Assembly (NCBI GenBank): GCA_904419785.1
Contig: CAJFSY010000004.1
Span: 62,001 to 126,000, forward strand
Length of the DNA: 64,000 bases
Direction: 5' to 3'
Source of the DNA: an uncultured Neglectibacter sp.
Lineage (GTDB): Bacteria; Bacillota; Clostridia; Oscillospirales; Acutalibacteraceae
Shown one piece after another: positions 7,948-15,461 of this stretch. The notes beneath the pieces are model-generated. The model was not told the origin of the DNA. It made no database searches and saw only the letters and a list, made by a program, of their open reading frames with translations. Each line of letters opens with the position of its first letter. The first letter of the stretch is position 1. Both the position numbers and the translations under genes were made by a program.

Positions 7948-9009
7948 ATGAGACAATGGCTCAACAAACTTTCTGAAAAAAACGCCCGCCGGCTGGCCAT
8001 CTCTCTGTTCACGCTTGGCCTGCTGTTGCTGGCTATCGCCCTGTGGATCAACTTTCGGACCCAGGACGACGGCTATACATTGACCACCTACGCCATGGGT
8101 TCCTACGTACAACAGACTGTCTACGGCTCCAACAGCGAGGAAGCCGCCCAAGCCGCTTCTTCTGCCGTGACGAAACTGGAAAACCTCATTTCCTGGCGGA
8201 TTGAAAACAGCGACGTGGCCCGGCTGAATCAAAAGGCCGGCACGGAATTCATCTCTATCGACCAGCAGACCTGGGACGTGCTCCACACGGCTTTGGAAGT
8301 ATGCGAAGCCAGTAAGGGCGCTTTTGATGTGACCATCGCCCCCATCAGCTGGTTGTGGAACTTTGACGAGGACCCACGGCTGCCCCAAGCGGAAACTATC
8401 CAGTCGCTGCTGCCGGAAGTAGATTACACCAACGTTTCCCTGCTGGATGACGGCACCGCCGCGCTCCAAACCCATGGCACCGCTATCGACCTGGGCGCTG
8501 TGGGCAAAGGGGCTGCCTGTGATGCCGCTGTCAGCGCTTATGAAGATTCCGGCGCGGAACGGGCGGTGGTCTCTGTGGGAGGCAGCGTGGGCGTCTACGG
8601 AGAAAAGCCTTCCGGCGAACCTTGGCGGATCGCCCTGCGCGACCCGGATTCCGAAGGTTCCCTGGGACAGCTGGCGATCCCAACAGGATTTCTCTCCACC
8701 TCGGGCAGCTATGAAAAGCAGTTCACTGAGGATGGCGTCACCTACCACCACATCCTGGACCCCGACACCGGTTATCCGGCAGAGAGCGGCCTGGTGTCCG
8801 TAACGGTGTGGAGTTCCAGCGGTGTGTTAAGCGACGCGTTATCTACCGCCTGCTTCGTGCTGGGCATGGAGGACAGCCTGCCTGTTTTAGAGCAATTCCA
8901 AAGCGGGGCGGTATTCATTACAACAGATCATGAAATCTACATCACCGAAAACCTGGCGGAAACGTTTACTCTGGATTCTCAGACGTACACCTTAGCCGGT
9001 ACGCTGTGA
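7948..9009 (+). CDS. apbE: FAD:protein FMN transferase (ApbE)
   Basis: This 353-residue protein has one N-terminal transmembrane segment (about 17-35) and an extracytoplasmic ApbE domain. Family motifs are visible: AIDLGAVGKGAACD, SVGGSVGVYGEKP, STSGSYEK and the metal/flavin-binding HHILDPDTGYP. ApbE moves FMN from FAD onto a Thr of target proteins such as Rnf/Nqr subunits or extracellular flavoproteins, outside the membrane. No lipobox cysteine is present, so it is membrane-tethered rather than a lipoprotein. It heads a compact cluster with the NusG-II and Gx-transporter genes, a combination frequent in Clostridia. GTAAGGGAGC is the ribosome site. Confidence 0.93.
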   Translation: MRQWLNKLSEKNARRLAISLFTLGLLLLAIALWINFRTQDDGYTLTTYAMGSYVQQTVYGSNSEEAAQAASSAVTKLENLISWRIENSDVARLNQKAGTEFISIDQQTWDVLHTALEVCEASKGAFDVTIAPISWLWNFDEDPRLPQAETIQSLLPEVDYTNVSLLDDGTAALQTHGTAIDLGAVGKGAACDAAVSAYEDSGAERAVVSVGGSVGVYGEKPSGEPWRIALRDPDSEGSLGQLAIPTGFLSTSGSYEKQFTEDGVTYHHILDPDTGYPAESGLVSVTVWSSSGVLSDALSTACFVLGMEDSLPVLEQFQSGAVFITTDHEIYITENLAETFTLDSQTYTLAGTL

Positions 9010-9016
9010 GGCGCTT

Positions 9017-9403
9017 ATGGAAGAGAAACGGTTCCTCTCCCCTTGGGGGCTGGCATTTTGCGGGTTGTTGATCTTGGCCGCCGGGGCGCTGTATCTGATC
9101 TTGTCACTTTCCCCTAAAGGGACGAAAGCCATCGTGGAACTGGACGGTGAAACTGTGTTGGAAAAGGACCTTTCCCGGCTGACGGAATCGGAGACTTTCT
9201 CCCTGGAAGGGGCCGGCGGCATCCAAGTATCCATTGAATTTTCTCCCCAGGGCGCCGCGGTGGTTTCTTCTACCTGCCCAGACCAAGTCTGCGTTCAGAC
9301 GGGCAAACTCACCCGGGCTGGTGAAAGCGCTGTCTGCCTGCCCGCCAAGGTATCCTTGCGCCTGGAAGGCAGCGAAAACCCCGTAGACGGTATCGTCTAC
9401 TAA
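9017..9403 (+). CDS. NusG domain II-containing membrane-anchored protein
   Basis: This 128-residue protein has an N-terminal transmembrane helix (about 10-30) and a small extracellular beta domain with CPDQVCVQTG and ICLPA-like (VCLPAKV) motifs, as in the NusG_II family found beside apbE and Gx transporter genes. Two cysteines in CPDQVC are conserved in the family. The role is unknown, probably in flavin or quinone-linked electron transfer at the membrane. Its last six codons (DGIVY, stop) form the first unit of an 18-bp tandem repeat that continues downstream. The ribosome site (GAGGCGCTT) is weak, suggesting coupling to apbE seven bases upstream. Confidence 0.85.
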   Translation: MEEKRFLSPWGLAFCGLLILAAGALYLILSLSPKGTKAIVELDGETVLEKDLSRLTESETFSLEGAGGIQVSIEFSPQGAAVVSSTCPDQVCVQTGKLTRAGESAVCLPAKVSLRLEGSENPVDGIVY

Positions 9404-9494
9404 GACGGTATCGTCTACTAAGACGGTATCGTCTACTGAGACGGTATCGTCTACTAAGACAGGATGGTCTACTAAACACTACATTGTCTGCTGA
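9386..9494 (+). repeat. 18-bp tandem repeat across the NusG-II stop codon
   Basis: The unit GACGGTATCGTCTACTAA is present perfectly at 9386-9403, 9404-9421 and 9440-9457, with one change at 9422-9439 (TGA instead of TAA), three changes at 9458-9475, and a decayed sixth copy at 9477-9494. Each unit has inverted GACG/CGTC arms. Because 18 is a multiple of three, each unit brings another in-frame stop codon. Confidence 0.95.
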
Positions 9495-9510
9495 GGAAAG
9501 GAGGGGTTTC

Positions 9511-10017
9511 ATGAAACGCGCGTCCAGCCGGGTGGCATTTACGGGCCTATTGGCGGCTTTGGCTTTGGCCCTCGCCTTTTTAGAAGGCCTTTTGCCTCCT
9601 CTTCCCATGATGCCTCCCGGCGCAAAACTAGGACTCTCCAACATTGCCACCATGTACGCCGCCGGAACTTTAGGGCTTCCCAGCGCTTTGTTTTTAGCGG
9701 TCTTTAAAGGGCTTTTCGCCTTGATGACCCGGGGCGGTGTCGCCGGTGTAATGAGCCTTTCCGGCGGTCTTTTCAGCACGTTCGTGATGTGGCTTCTGCT
9801 AAAACACACAAAAGCGTCCTTGGGTATCGTAGGGATCTGCGGGGCTTTGGCCCACAACGGGGCACAGCTCTGCGCGGCGTATTTTCTCACCAGTATCAGC
9901 GTCTTGTTTTATGTCCCTTTCCTGCTGGTATTCGGGGTGCTCACCGGACTTCTCACCGGATTGGTATTGAAGCTTTCCATCCCGCCGTTGGAGCGGTTGA
10001 AAAAATATTTAGGATAG
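9511..10017 (+). CDS. Gx transporter family protein (heptaprenyl diphosphate synthase component I-like)
   Basis: This 168-residue membrane protein has five to six helices and belongs to the Hpre_diP_synt_I/Gx transporter family, recognisable by PGAKLGLSNIATMYA, FKGLFALMTRGG and GALAHNGAQLCAAYF. Despite the old name, it looks like an ECF-type substrate-binding membrane component rather than a soluble synthase; the substrate is unknown, with flavin, quinone or polyprenyl precursors suggested by neighbours. ATG 9511 follows GGAAAGGAGGGG with good spacing and is preferred over an upstream TTG inside the repeat. It closes the apbE cluster and is followed by a bidirectional terminator. Confidence 0.85.
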   Translation: MKRASSRVAFTGLLAALALALAFLEGLLPPLPMMPPGAKLGLSNIATMYAAGTLGLPSALFLAVFKGLFALMTRGGVAGVMSLSGGLFSTFVMWLLLKHTKASLGIVGICGALAHNGAQLCAAYFLTSISVLFYVPFLLVFGVLTGLLTGLVLKLSIPPLERLKKYLG

Positions 10018-10018
10018 T

Positions 10019-10049
10019 AAAAAGCCGGGGATCCCCCGGCTTTCGTTTT
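10019..10049. terminator. Bidirectional terminator
   Basis: Stem AAAGCCGGG/CCCGGCTTT (10021-10043) is flanked by A and T tracts on both sides and serves the convergent genes ending at 10017 and 10056. Confidence 0.85.
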
Positions 10050-10055
10050 GCAATA

Positions 10056-10544
10056 TCATGTGTCCAGCTCCCCATAGTAGAGGGTGTAGGTTTGGCTGTC
10101 ATACAGCGCCGCGGTAAAGTTATAAGCCCCACGAGAAGCCACGTCTGTTGTCTCATAGCTTCCCGTTTGGCGGTCGTAAAAGAACCAGTAGCCCGTTTCC
10201 ACTTTGGGAAACATCCCCTGTTCTTTCCACTTCAGATAAGGGCCCACTCCATCGTTGCCATAAAGCAGGATCTCTCCTTCTTCCGAAACAGGCAAAGCAC
10301 GCCAGCCCTCTGTTTGCCGGATGCTCTTTTCCAGCGCCGCGCCTTCCTCCGCGGAAAAGCTCAGTTCCCAATAAGAAGAGCCGTCCCCGTGAAAACCTCC
10401 GTGGTCATCCAGTTGTTTCTTTATCTGGGCAGATGATAGGTCTACCCCCAGCACAGCGGACATTCCTCCCAATCCATCCTGGATGGGGGAACACCCGGAA
10501 AAAACCAACATCACTACGAAAATAGCTGTCAGGATTTTTTTCAT
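10056..10544 (-). CDS. Predicted lipoprotein of unknown function
   Basis: This 162-residue protein has a signal peptide with a lipobox (VFSGC, lipidated Cys18), then a mature domain with no family I recognise. The mature part has alternating polar and hydrophobic strands (ILLYGNDG, GYWFFYDRQTG, TYTLYYGELDT), suggesting a small beta-rich extracellular domain. ATG 10544 (MKKIL) is chosen over an upstream GTG because the GAGGTGAGGG ribosome site fits it. It is monocistronic, convergent with the Gx transporter and divergent from the HlyC/CorC leader promoter. Confidence 0.75.
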   Translation of the reverse strand: MKKILTAIFVVMLVFSGCSPIQDGLGGMSAVLGVDLSSAQIKKQLDDHGGFHGDGSSYWELSFSAEEGAALEKSIRQTEGWRALPVSEEGEILLYGNDGVGPYLKWKEQGMFPKVETGYWFFYDRQTGSYETTDVASRGAYNFTAALYDSQTYTLYYGELDT

Positions 10545-10625
10545 GTCCCTCACCTCTCAGCCTCAGTATACCCTTTGGGCCTGGCAAAAACAAGGACCTC
10601 ACTTTCTTTGGGCACAAAATCGCAA

Positions 10626-10654
10626 TTGACAAATATAGCAGATTTCGCTATAAT
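10626..10654 (+). promoter_or_regulatory. Consensus promoter of the first HlyC/CorC transcript
   Basis: TTGACA (10626-10631), exactly 17 bases, TATAAT (10649-10654). It is a perfect consensus pair and starts a leader of about 230 bases. Confidence 0.9.
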
Positions 10655-10693
10655 AAAGAGGATAATTTTAGTTAAAGAGAGGTTTTACCAGCT

Positions 10694-10831
10694 ATGAACG
10701 ACGGTGACAGTCACCCTGCCAGCGCCAACAACCAGATACATGTGCATTTTATAAAGCATAACTTGCCGTCCTTTTGGATGGCAGGCTATGCTTTTTTGTG
10801 TTTTCCTGGCGGGTTTTATCCACGAAATTAG
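10694..10831 (+). CDS. Candidate 45-residue leader peptide before the HlyC/CorC gene
   Basis: An ATG frame of 45 codons begins about 35 bases after the predicted transcription start, with GAGAGG 12 bases upstream (a rather long spacing). The N-terminus is acidic and polar (MNDGDSHPASANNQ), the rest mixed and aromatic (LPSFWMAGYAFL). The frame overlaps the whole terminator hairpin at 10754-10797 and stops at 10829-10831. A ribosome completing it would open that hairpin. The counterpart upstream of the second HlyC/CorC gene has the same arrangement. No homologue is recognised, and it could instead be a non-coding attenuator RNA. Confidence 0.4.
   Translation: MNDGDSHPASANNQIHVHFIKHNLPSFWMAGYAFLCFPGGFYPRN
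10754..10797 (+). terminator. Intrinsic terminator inside the HlyC/CorC leader
   Basis: Outer arms AAGCATA/TATGCTT and inner arms TGCCGTCC/GGATGGCA around loop TTTT are followed by six T (10792-10797). It sits between a consensus promoter and the coding region, so it should act as an attenuator. Confidence 0.85.
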
Positions 10832-10889
10832 GGACGGTACCTTGTAATTTCACGATCTTTTCCGTTATTAAAAGAAGGAGTGCTCTATT

Positions 10890-12215
10890 TTGGAAATCAT
10901 ACTGCAAATCATTCTAATATTGATCAACGCTTTTTTCGCGGCCACGGAACTGGCCGTGGTTTCATTGAACAGCACCAAGCTGCGCAAGCTGGAAGAAGAA
11001 GGCAATAAGACCGCCGCCAAACTGCGCAAAATGGTGGAAGAACCTTCTGGGTTTTTATCTACCATCCAGGTCGCCATCACGTTAGCCGGTTACTTGGGAA
11101 GCGCCTTCGCCGCTGAGAACTTCTCCGGCGATCTGGCCGACTGGCTCTTCTACGGCTTAGGGTTCCAGTCCCTTTCGTTGGCTGCTTTGAACACGATCTC
11201 CATCGTCATCATCACCATCATCCTCTCTTATTTCACTTTGGTGTTCGGAGAGTTGGTGCCAAAACGTATCGCCATGCAAAAGCCCTATGAGGTAGCCAAA
11301 GCATCCTGTGGAGTGATCCGGGCCATGGCGTTCATACTGCGCCCGGTGATCTGGCTGCTTTCCAAATCTGTCAACGGAGTGCTCCGTTTGCTGCGCTTGA
11401 AAGTGGAAGCCGAAGAGGAAAGCGTCACTGAGGACGAGATACGCATGATGGTGGATTTAGGCGGCGAAAAGGGCGCCATCGACGAGGACGAACAGGAATG
11501 GATTCAAAACGTGTTTGAGTTCGGGGATATTTCCGTGCGGGAAGCCATGACTCCCCGCAGCGATATGGACGCCCTTTCCATCGATGCCACCGACCAAGAG
11601 ATTTTGGAAATGATTCAAGAAAACGGCCGCAGCCGTCTGCCGGTCTATGAAGAAAGCGTAGATACCATTCTGGGAATCCTGAACGCCCGCGACTATCTTT
11701 TAGACCGAAACACCGGCAAACACACACCCTTGAAAGACCTTTTGCGTCCTGCCCATTTCGTGCCGGAAACCATCAAAGCGGATAACCTGTTCAAAGAAAT
11801 GCAGAAAGAGAAAATCCATATTGCCGTGGTGGTAGACGAATACGGCGGCACTGAGGGTATCATCACTATGGAAGATTTGTTGGAAGAAATCGTGGGCAAC
11901 ATCTACGATGAGTTCGACAAAGCGGAACAGCCCGAGATCCTCCCCTTGGGCGAAAACGTGTGGCGCGTGGCCGGCTCCGCCCCCATCAGCAGCTTGGTGG
12001 ACGATTTAGAGCTCCCACTTCCCGAAAGCGACGATTATGACACGCTGGGCGGATTGATCGTCACCTACTTGAACGCCATCCCCAAAGACGGGGAAGAATT
12101 CGACATGGAAGTGGACGGCGTAGCCTTGCATGTGGAGAAGATCGAAGACCACCGTATCGAAAGCGTAGTGGTCCGCCGGATAGCTTCTAAAACCGCCCCG
12201 GACCAAACAGACTGA
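10890..12215 (+). CDS. HlyC/CorC (CNNM) family transporter, CBS-domain protein
   Basis: This 441-residue protein has the N-terminal DUF21/CNNM membrane domain (three to four helices; FAATELAVVSLNSTK and SIVIITIILSYFTLVFGELVPK), a CBS pair (about 205-330, with MTPRSDMDAL and the family motif VVDEYGGTEGIITMEDLLEEIVG) and a C-terminal CorC_HlyC domain (about 345-430). Characterised members such as bacterial MpfA and CorC affect magnesium or cobalt export. The start is TTG 10890, with AGAAGGAG upstream. Expression is probably controlled by the attenuator in its leader. A paralogue is encoded convergently at 12323-13588. Confidence 0.93.
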   Translation: MEIILQIILILINAFFAATELAVVSLNSTKLRKLEEEGNKTAAKLRKMVEEPSGFLSTIQVAITLAGYLGSAFAAENFSGDLADWLFYGLGFQSLSLAALNTISIVIITIILSYFTLVFGELVPKRIAMQKPYEVAKASCGVIRAMAFILRPVIWLLSKSVNGVLRLLRLKVEAEEESVTEDEIRMMVDLGGEKGAIDEDEQEWIQNVFEFGDISVREAMTPRSDMDALSIDATDQEILEMIQENGRSRLPVYEESVDTILGILNARDYLLDRNTGKHTPLKDLLRPAHFVPETIKADNLFKEMQKEKIHIAVVVDEYGGTEGIITMEDLLEEIVGNIYDEFDKAEQPEILPLGENVWRVAGSAPISSLVDDLELPLPESDDYDTLGGLIVTYLNAIPKDGEEFDMEVDGVALHVEKIEDHRIESVVVRRIASKTAPDQTD

Positions 12216-12232
12216 GCAGTGTAAGCGCCAAC

Positions 12233-12275
12233 AAAAGGCCAACGGGAATGACACTCCCGCTGGCCTTTTCTTTTT
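12233..12275 (+). terminator. Intrinsic terminator
   Basis: Stem AAAAGGCCA.CGGGA/TCCCG.TGGCCTTTT is followed by CTTTTT, and ends the first HlyC/CorC gene. Confidence 0.9.
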
Positions 12276-12285
12276 GCCGGAACAC

Positions 12286-12315
12286 AAAAGCGCCGGAGGT
12301 TAAAGCCTCTGGCGC
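12286..12315 (-). terminator. Intrinsic terminator of the second HlyC/CorC gene
   Basis: Minus-strand arms GCGCCAGAGG/CCTCCGGCGC are followed by TTTT; it lies eight bases after the stop codon at 12323. Confidence 0.7.
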
Positions 12316-12322
12316 CTGTAAA

Positions 12323-13588
12323 TTATTTTTCAGTTTCTTCGCCCTCATCAGGCTGTTCCAGCTTCACCACGCGCACTTTCTGAATCCGGTTGTTGGAGAT
12401 TTCCTCTACCGTGATGGACAAACCGCCATATTCGAAAGAGTCTCCCGCGTCCGGCACTTTTTTCATCCGCTCCATGATCCATCCACCAAGGGAAACGCTG
12501 TCGGCTTCATCCTCGATCTTAAAGTAGGAACAAAAATCGTCAAAAGTCAAGTCGCCATCGATCAGATATGTATTGTCATCCAGCTGCTGGAAGGATTCTT
12601 CCTGTTCGTCGTGTTCGTCCCAGATTTCACCCACCAGCTCTTCCAAAATGTCCTCCATGGTCACGATACCCAACGTGCCGCCATACTCATCGATCACCAC
12701 CGCGATGTGGGACTGCTGGGATTGCAGCAGCTTTAACAAGTCGCTGACCTTTTCTGTGGGATGGATGAAAATAGGCGGGGTGATGATCTCGCGGATAGGC
12801 TTTGGCGTAACACCGTTGCCGGTATAGAAGTCTTTTTGGTGGATCACGCCCACCACACTGTCGATATCCTCATCGAACACCAGCAAACGGGAGTAGTGAG
12901 ATTCTGTAAAGCTTTGAGCCACTTCCTCTTTGGTGGCGTTGACGTTCACCGCAATCAAATCCACACGGGGCGTAAGGATATCCTGGGCTTCCAGGTCCCG
13001 GAACTCCACGGCGTTTTTCAGCAGGGCGCCTTCGTCCTTGTCAATGCTTCCATCCCTCTGGGCTTCTTCCAGCAGCATCATCAATTCTTCCTGAGACATT
13101 TTCGAATCCTCTTGGGAATTGAGCAGCTTGGAAACCAGCTTTTTCCACTGGGAGAACAAGAAGTTGAGGGGAACCAGCACATGGATCAGCACATTGATAA
13201 AGGGCGCGCTGAACATGGCGAATTTTTCAGGGAAGTCTTTGGCAATGCTTTTCGGGGTGATCTCGCCGAAAAGCAGCACTAAGACGGTCACAACCACAGT
13301 GGAGATCATAGCGCCCACATCTCCATACAGCTTCACAAAAAGCAGGGTGCCGATGGATGCTACCGCGATGTTCACGATATTGTTGCCGATCAAAATCGTG
13401 GAAATCAACCTGTCATAATCCTCTGACAAACGATACGTCAGTTTGGCCCTATTATTTCCGCTGTCCGCTAAAACCTTGATCCGAATGGAATTCAAAGAGG
13501 AAAAAGCCGTCTCGGTAGCAGAAAAATAAGCGGACATCAAGATACAGAACAACATTATCAATATACTGGGCAATTCATTCGCTAACAT
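12323..13588 (-). CDS. HlyC/CorC (CNNM) family transporter, second paralogue
   Basis: This 421-residue paralogue of the 10890-12215 product keeps the DUF21 membrane domain (YFSATETAFSSLNSIRIK, VLLFGEITPKSIAKDFP), the CBS pair with DILTPRVDLIAV and VVIDEYGGTLGIVTMEDILEELVG, and the C-terminal CorC_HlyC domain. The two membrane domains have clearly diverged, so this is not a recent duplication. ATG 13588 is used because GAAGGAG precedes it by nine bases; an upstream in-frame ATG would contain that ribosome site. It is likely involved in divalent cation (Mg/Co) efflux. Its own attenuator leader lies at 13654-13808. Confidence 0.93.
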   Translation of the reverse strand: MLANELPSILIMLFCILMSAYFSATETAFSSLNSIRIKVLADSGNNRAKLTYRLSEDYDRLISTILIGNNIVNIAVASIGTLLFVKLYGDVGAMISTVVVTVLVLLFGEITPKSIAKDFPEKFAMFSAPFINVLIHVLVPLNFLFSQWKKLVSKLLNSQEDSKMSQEELMMLLEEAQRDGSIDKDEGALLKNAVEFRDLEAQDILTPRVDLIAVNVNATKEEVAQSFTESHYSRLLVFDEDIDSVVGVIHQKDFYTGNGVTPKPIREIITPPIFIHPTEKVSDLLKLLQSQQSHIAVVIDEYGGTLGIVTMEDILEELVGEIWDEHDEQEESFQQLDDNTYLIDGDLTFDDFCSYFKIEDEADSVSLGGWIMERMKKVPDAGDSFEYGGLSITVEEISNNRIQKVRVVKLEQPDEGEETEK

Positions 13589-13653
13589 AAAATAGAACTC
13601 CTTCATTTCATTTTTAAACGCAAAAGAAAACTACAGTTTTTAAAAAAAGGCAC

Positions 13654-13688
13654 AAAAAACACACCTATTCCCGCAAAATGGGCACAGG
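13654..13688 (-). terminator. Intrinsic terminator inside the second HlyC/CorC leader
   Basis: Minus-strand arms CCTGTGCCC and GGGAATAGG (one mismatch, one G-T) around ATTTTGC are followed four bases later by TTTTTT. The stop codon of the small leader frame lies in the 3-prime arm. Confidence 0.7.
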
Positions 13689-13766
13689 CATGTCGTATGC
13701 GATCAAAATGAAATTTGGAATCAAAGTATGACAAGGTGTACAATCGTCACTACTGGAACTGTCCAT
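13665..13766 (-). CDS. Candidate 33-residue leader peptide before the second HlyC/CorC gene
   Basis: ATG 13766 opens a 33-codon frame about 35 bases after the predicted transcription start, with AAGGATGG about 12 bases upstream. The N-terminus is unusually acidic and Ser-rich, MDSSSSDDCTPC, followed by a hydrophobic proline-containing part (ILIAYDMPVPIL). Its last codons form the 5-prime and 3-prime arms of the terminator at 13654-13688. It shares no sequence with the other leader but has the same layout and acidic start. The coding status is unproven. Confidence 0.4.
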   Translation of the reverse strand: MDSSSSDDCTPCHTLIPNFILIAYDMPVPILRE

Positions 13767-13808
13767 GAACGCAAATCACCATCCTTTTTTCAAATTGTAT
13801 TGCTTTTA

Positions 13809-13837
13809 ATACTATCCTATTTTCTGCAAATTGTCAA
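13809..13837 (-). promoter_or_regulatory. Promoter of the second HlyC/CorC transcript
   Basis: TTGACA (13837 to 13832), 17 bases, TAGTAT (13814 to 13809) on the minus strand; it gives a leader of roughly 215 bases. Confidence 0.85.
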
Positions 13838-13843
13838 GAAATT

Positions 13844-14581
13844 TCACTCTGCCAGCAACCCGGCGCAGTATGCCAGCGTTTCCACCAGATCCTCCCGAAT
13901 CACTAAATCCGCCTGGGAATCATAAGGGGTGGGGTCCCGGTTGAGGATGGCCAATCGGGCGCCGGAAGGAAGATACTCCACCAGACCCGCCACAGGATAC
14001 ACCACCAAAGAAGTTCCCGCCACCACCATCAAGTCCGCTTCTCTAGCATATTGGATGGCTTTCCGCAAATCCTGCTCGTTCAGGCTTTCCCCATAAAGCA
14101 CCACATCCGGACGGATAGTGCCTCCGCATTCACACCGGGGAACCCCAGAAATGCCCGTGACGCAAGTCATATCATACTGTTTGCCGCAAGATAGGCAATA
14201 ATAGCGGTTCTCGTTGCCATGAAGCTCTATCACGTTGCGGCTTCCCGCCATTTGGTGCAGACCATCGATATTCTGGGTGATCACCGCCCGCAGCTTCCCC
14301 TCCCGCTCCAGCTTCGCCAAAGCGTAATGGGCCCGGTTGGGTTTGGCGTTGGGATAAAGCATAACATTCCGCATAAAATCATAAAATTCCGGCATGTGGC
14401 GCACAAAATACCCGTGGGAAAGCATTTCCTCATAGGAAAGCCCGGCTTTCTTCTGCTGATAAAGCCCGTGGGCGCTGCGAAAATCGGGAATTCCGCTGGC
14501 AGTGGACACACCTGCCCCTCCCAAAAACACCGTCCGTTTTGCCTGCCCCAACCACTGGCGCAGTGTTTCCTGGTCTGTCAT
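13844..14581 (-). CDS. NAD-dependent protein deacylase, sirtuin family
   Basis: This 245-residue Sir2 protein shows the NAD-binding [15 protein letters not shown], the TQNIDGLHQ motif, the catalytic His in IELHGN and a zinc ribbon (CLSCGK and RCECGG). Sirtuins remove acetyl or other acyl groups from lysines using NAD. ATG 14581 is chosen because it overlaps the exonuclease stop codon (ATGA) and AAAGGGGGAG is well placed. It is co-transcribed with the exonuclease III gene. The substrate range (deacetylase or desuccinylase) is not obvious; an Arg/Tyr pair for acidic acyl groups is not seen after the NAD motif. Confidence 0.92.
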   Translation of the reverse strand: MTDQETLRQWLGQAKRTVFLGGAGVSTASGIPDFRSAHGLYQQKKAGLSYEEMLSHGYFVRHMPEFYDFMRNVMLYPNAKPNRAHYALAKLEREGKLRAVITQNIDGLHQMAGSRNVIELHGNENRYYCLSCGKQYDMTCVTGISGVPRCECGGTIRPDVVLYGESLNEQDLRKAIQYAREADLMVVAGTSLVVYPVAGLVEYLPSGARLAILNRDPTPYDSQADLVIREDLVETLAYCAGLLAE

Positions 14582-15378
14582 GACAAGTCTCCCCCTTTTT
14601 TCAAGATCAGCTCCACAGGGCAATGGTCGCTGCCCTCCACCTCTGAAAGGATGCGGCTGTCCCCCAACCGGGGCAGCAGGCGTTCGTCCGCCAGGAAATA
14701 GTCGATACGCCACCCGGCGTTATTTTTCCGAGCGTTGAACATATAGCTCCACCAGGAATAGGCCCCTTCCGTTTCCGGATAAAAGTGGCGGAAGGTATCC
14801 ACAAATCCCACCGCTAAAAGTTCCGCGAATTTTCCCCGCTCCTGATAAGAGAACCCAGCGTTGCCGATGTTGCTTTTTGCGTTTTTTAAATCGATGGGAC
14901 GGTGGGCGACGTTCATATCGCCACAGACGATCACAGGCTTTTTGTCCCGCAGCCCAGCCAGGTATTCCCGGAAAGCGTCCTCAAAAGCCATGCGGTAATC
15001 GATGCGCACCAGTTCCCGCTGGGAATTGGGCGTATACACCGTCACCAAAAAGAACTCTGGGTATTCCGCCGCAATGACCCGGCCCTCCCCATCGAATTCT
15101 TCCAAGCCGATACCATAGGTCACAGCAAGGGGTTCTTCCCTAGAAAACACCGCCGTACCGGAATAGCCTTTTTTCGTTACAGCAGAATTCCAATACTCAA
15201 AATAGCCGGGAAACTGGAAATCCGCTTGCTCTTTTTGCATTTTCGTCTCTTGCAGGCAGATCACGTCCGGGGCCTCTTCTTCCAAAAACTGGGCGAACCC
15301 TTTGCCCATGCAGGCCCGCAAACCGTTGACATTCCAAGAAACCAGCTTCAAATCGGCATGTTTTGTATTCTCCCCCAT
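14578..15378 (-). CDS. xth: Exodeoxyribonuclease III / AP endonuclease
   Basis: This 266-residue enzyme of the exonuclease/endonuclease/phosphatase superfamily has SWNVNGLRA, the catalytic Glu in CLQETKMQ, YSGTAVFS, CGDMNVAHRPIDL and SDHCPV, all typical of ExoIII/ExoA. It cleaves DNA at abasic sites and removes 3-prime blocks in base excision repair. ATG 15378 (MGENTK) follows AAAAAGGAAG; an upstream extension of the frame lacks a ribosome site. It overlaps the sirtuin gene by four bases, so the two form an operon. Confidence 0.94.
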   Translation of the reverse strand: MGENTKHADLKLVSWNVNGLRACMGKGFAQFLEEEAPDVICLQETKMQKEQADFQFPGYFEYWNSAVTKKGYSGTAVFSREEPLAVTYGIGLEEFDGEGRVIAAEYPEFFLVTVYTPNSQRELVRIDYRMAFEDAFREYLAGLRDKKPVIVCGDMNVAHRPIDLKNAKSNIGNAGFSYQERGKFAELLAVGFVDTFRHFYPETEGAYSWWSYMFNARKNNAGWRIDYFLADERLLPRLGDSRILSEVEGSDHCPVELILKKGGDLS

Positions 15379-15461
15379 GGGACCACTTCCTTTTTCAGCA
15401 GATTTTTTCCGATCCTCTAGTTTATTAAAGCATCTCGCCTTTGCCAAGCTCAAACTCCGAT

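Noticed and set aside
9386-9475. CRISPR-like array
   Set aside because: The 18-bp units are contiguous with no spacers and no cas genes are nearby; it is a simple tandem repeat.
10640-10890. Known magnesium (M-box) or manganese (yybP-ykoY) riboswitch before the HlyC/CorC gene
   Set aside because: The conserved cores of those classes are not recognisable; only a small frame and a terminator are visible.
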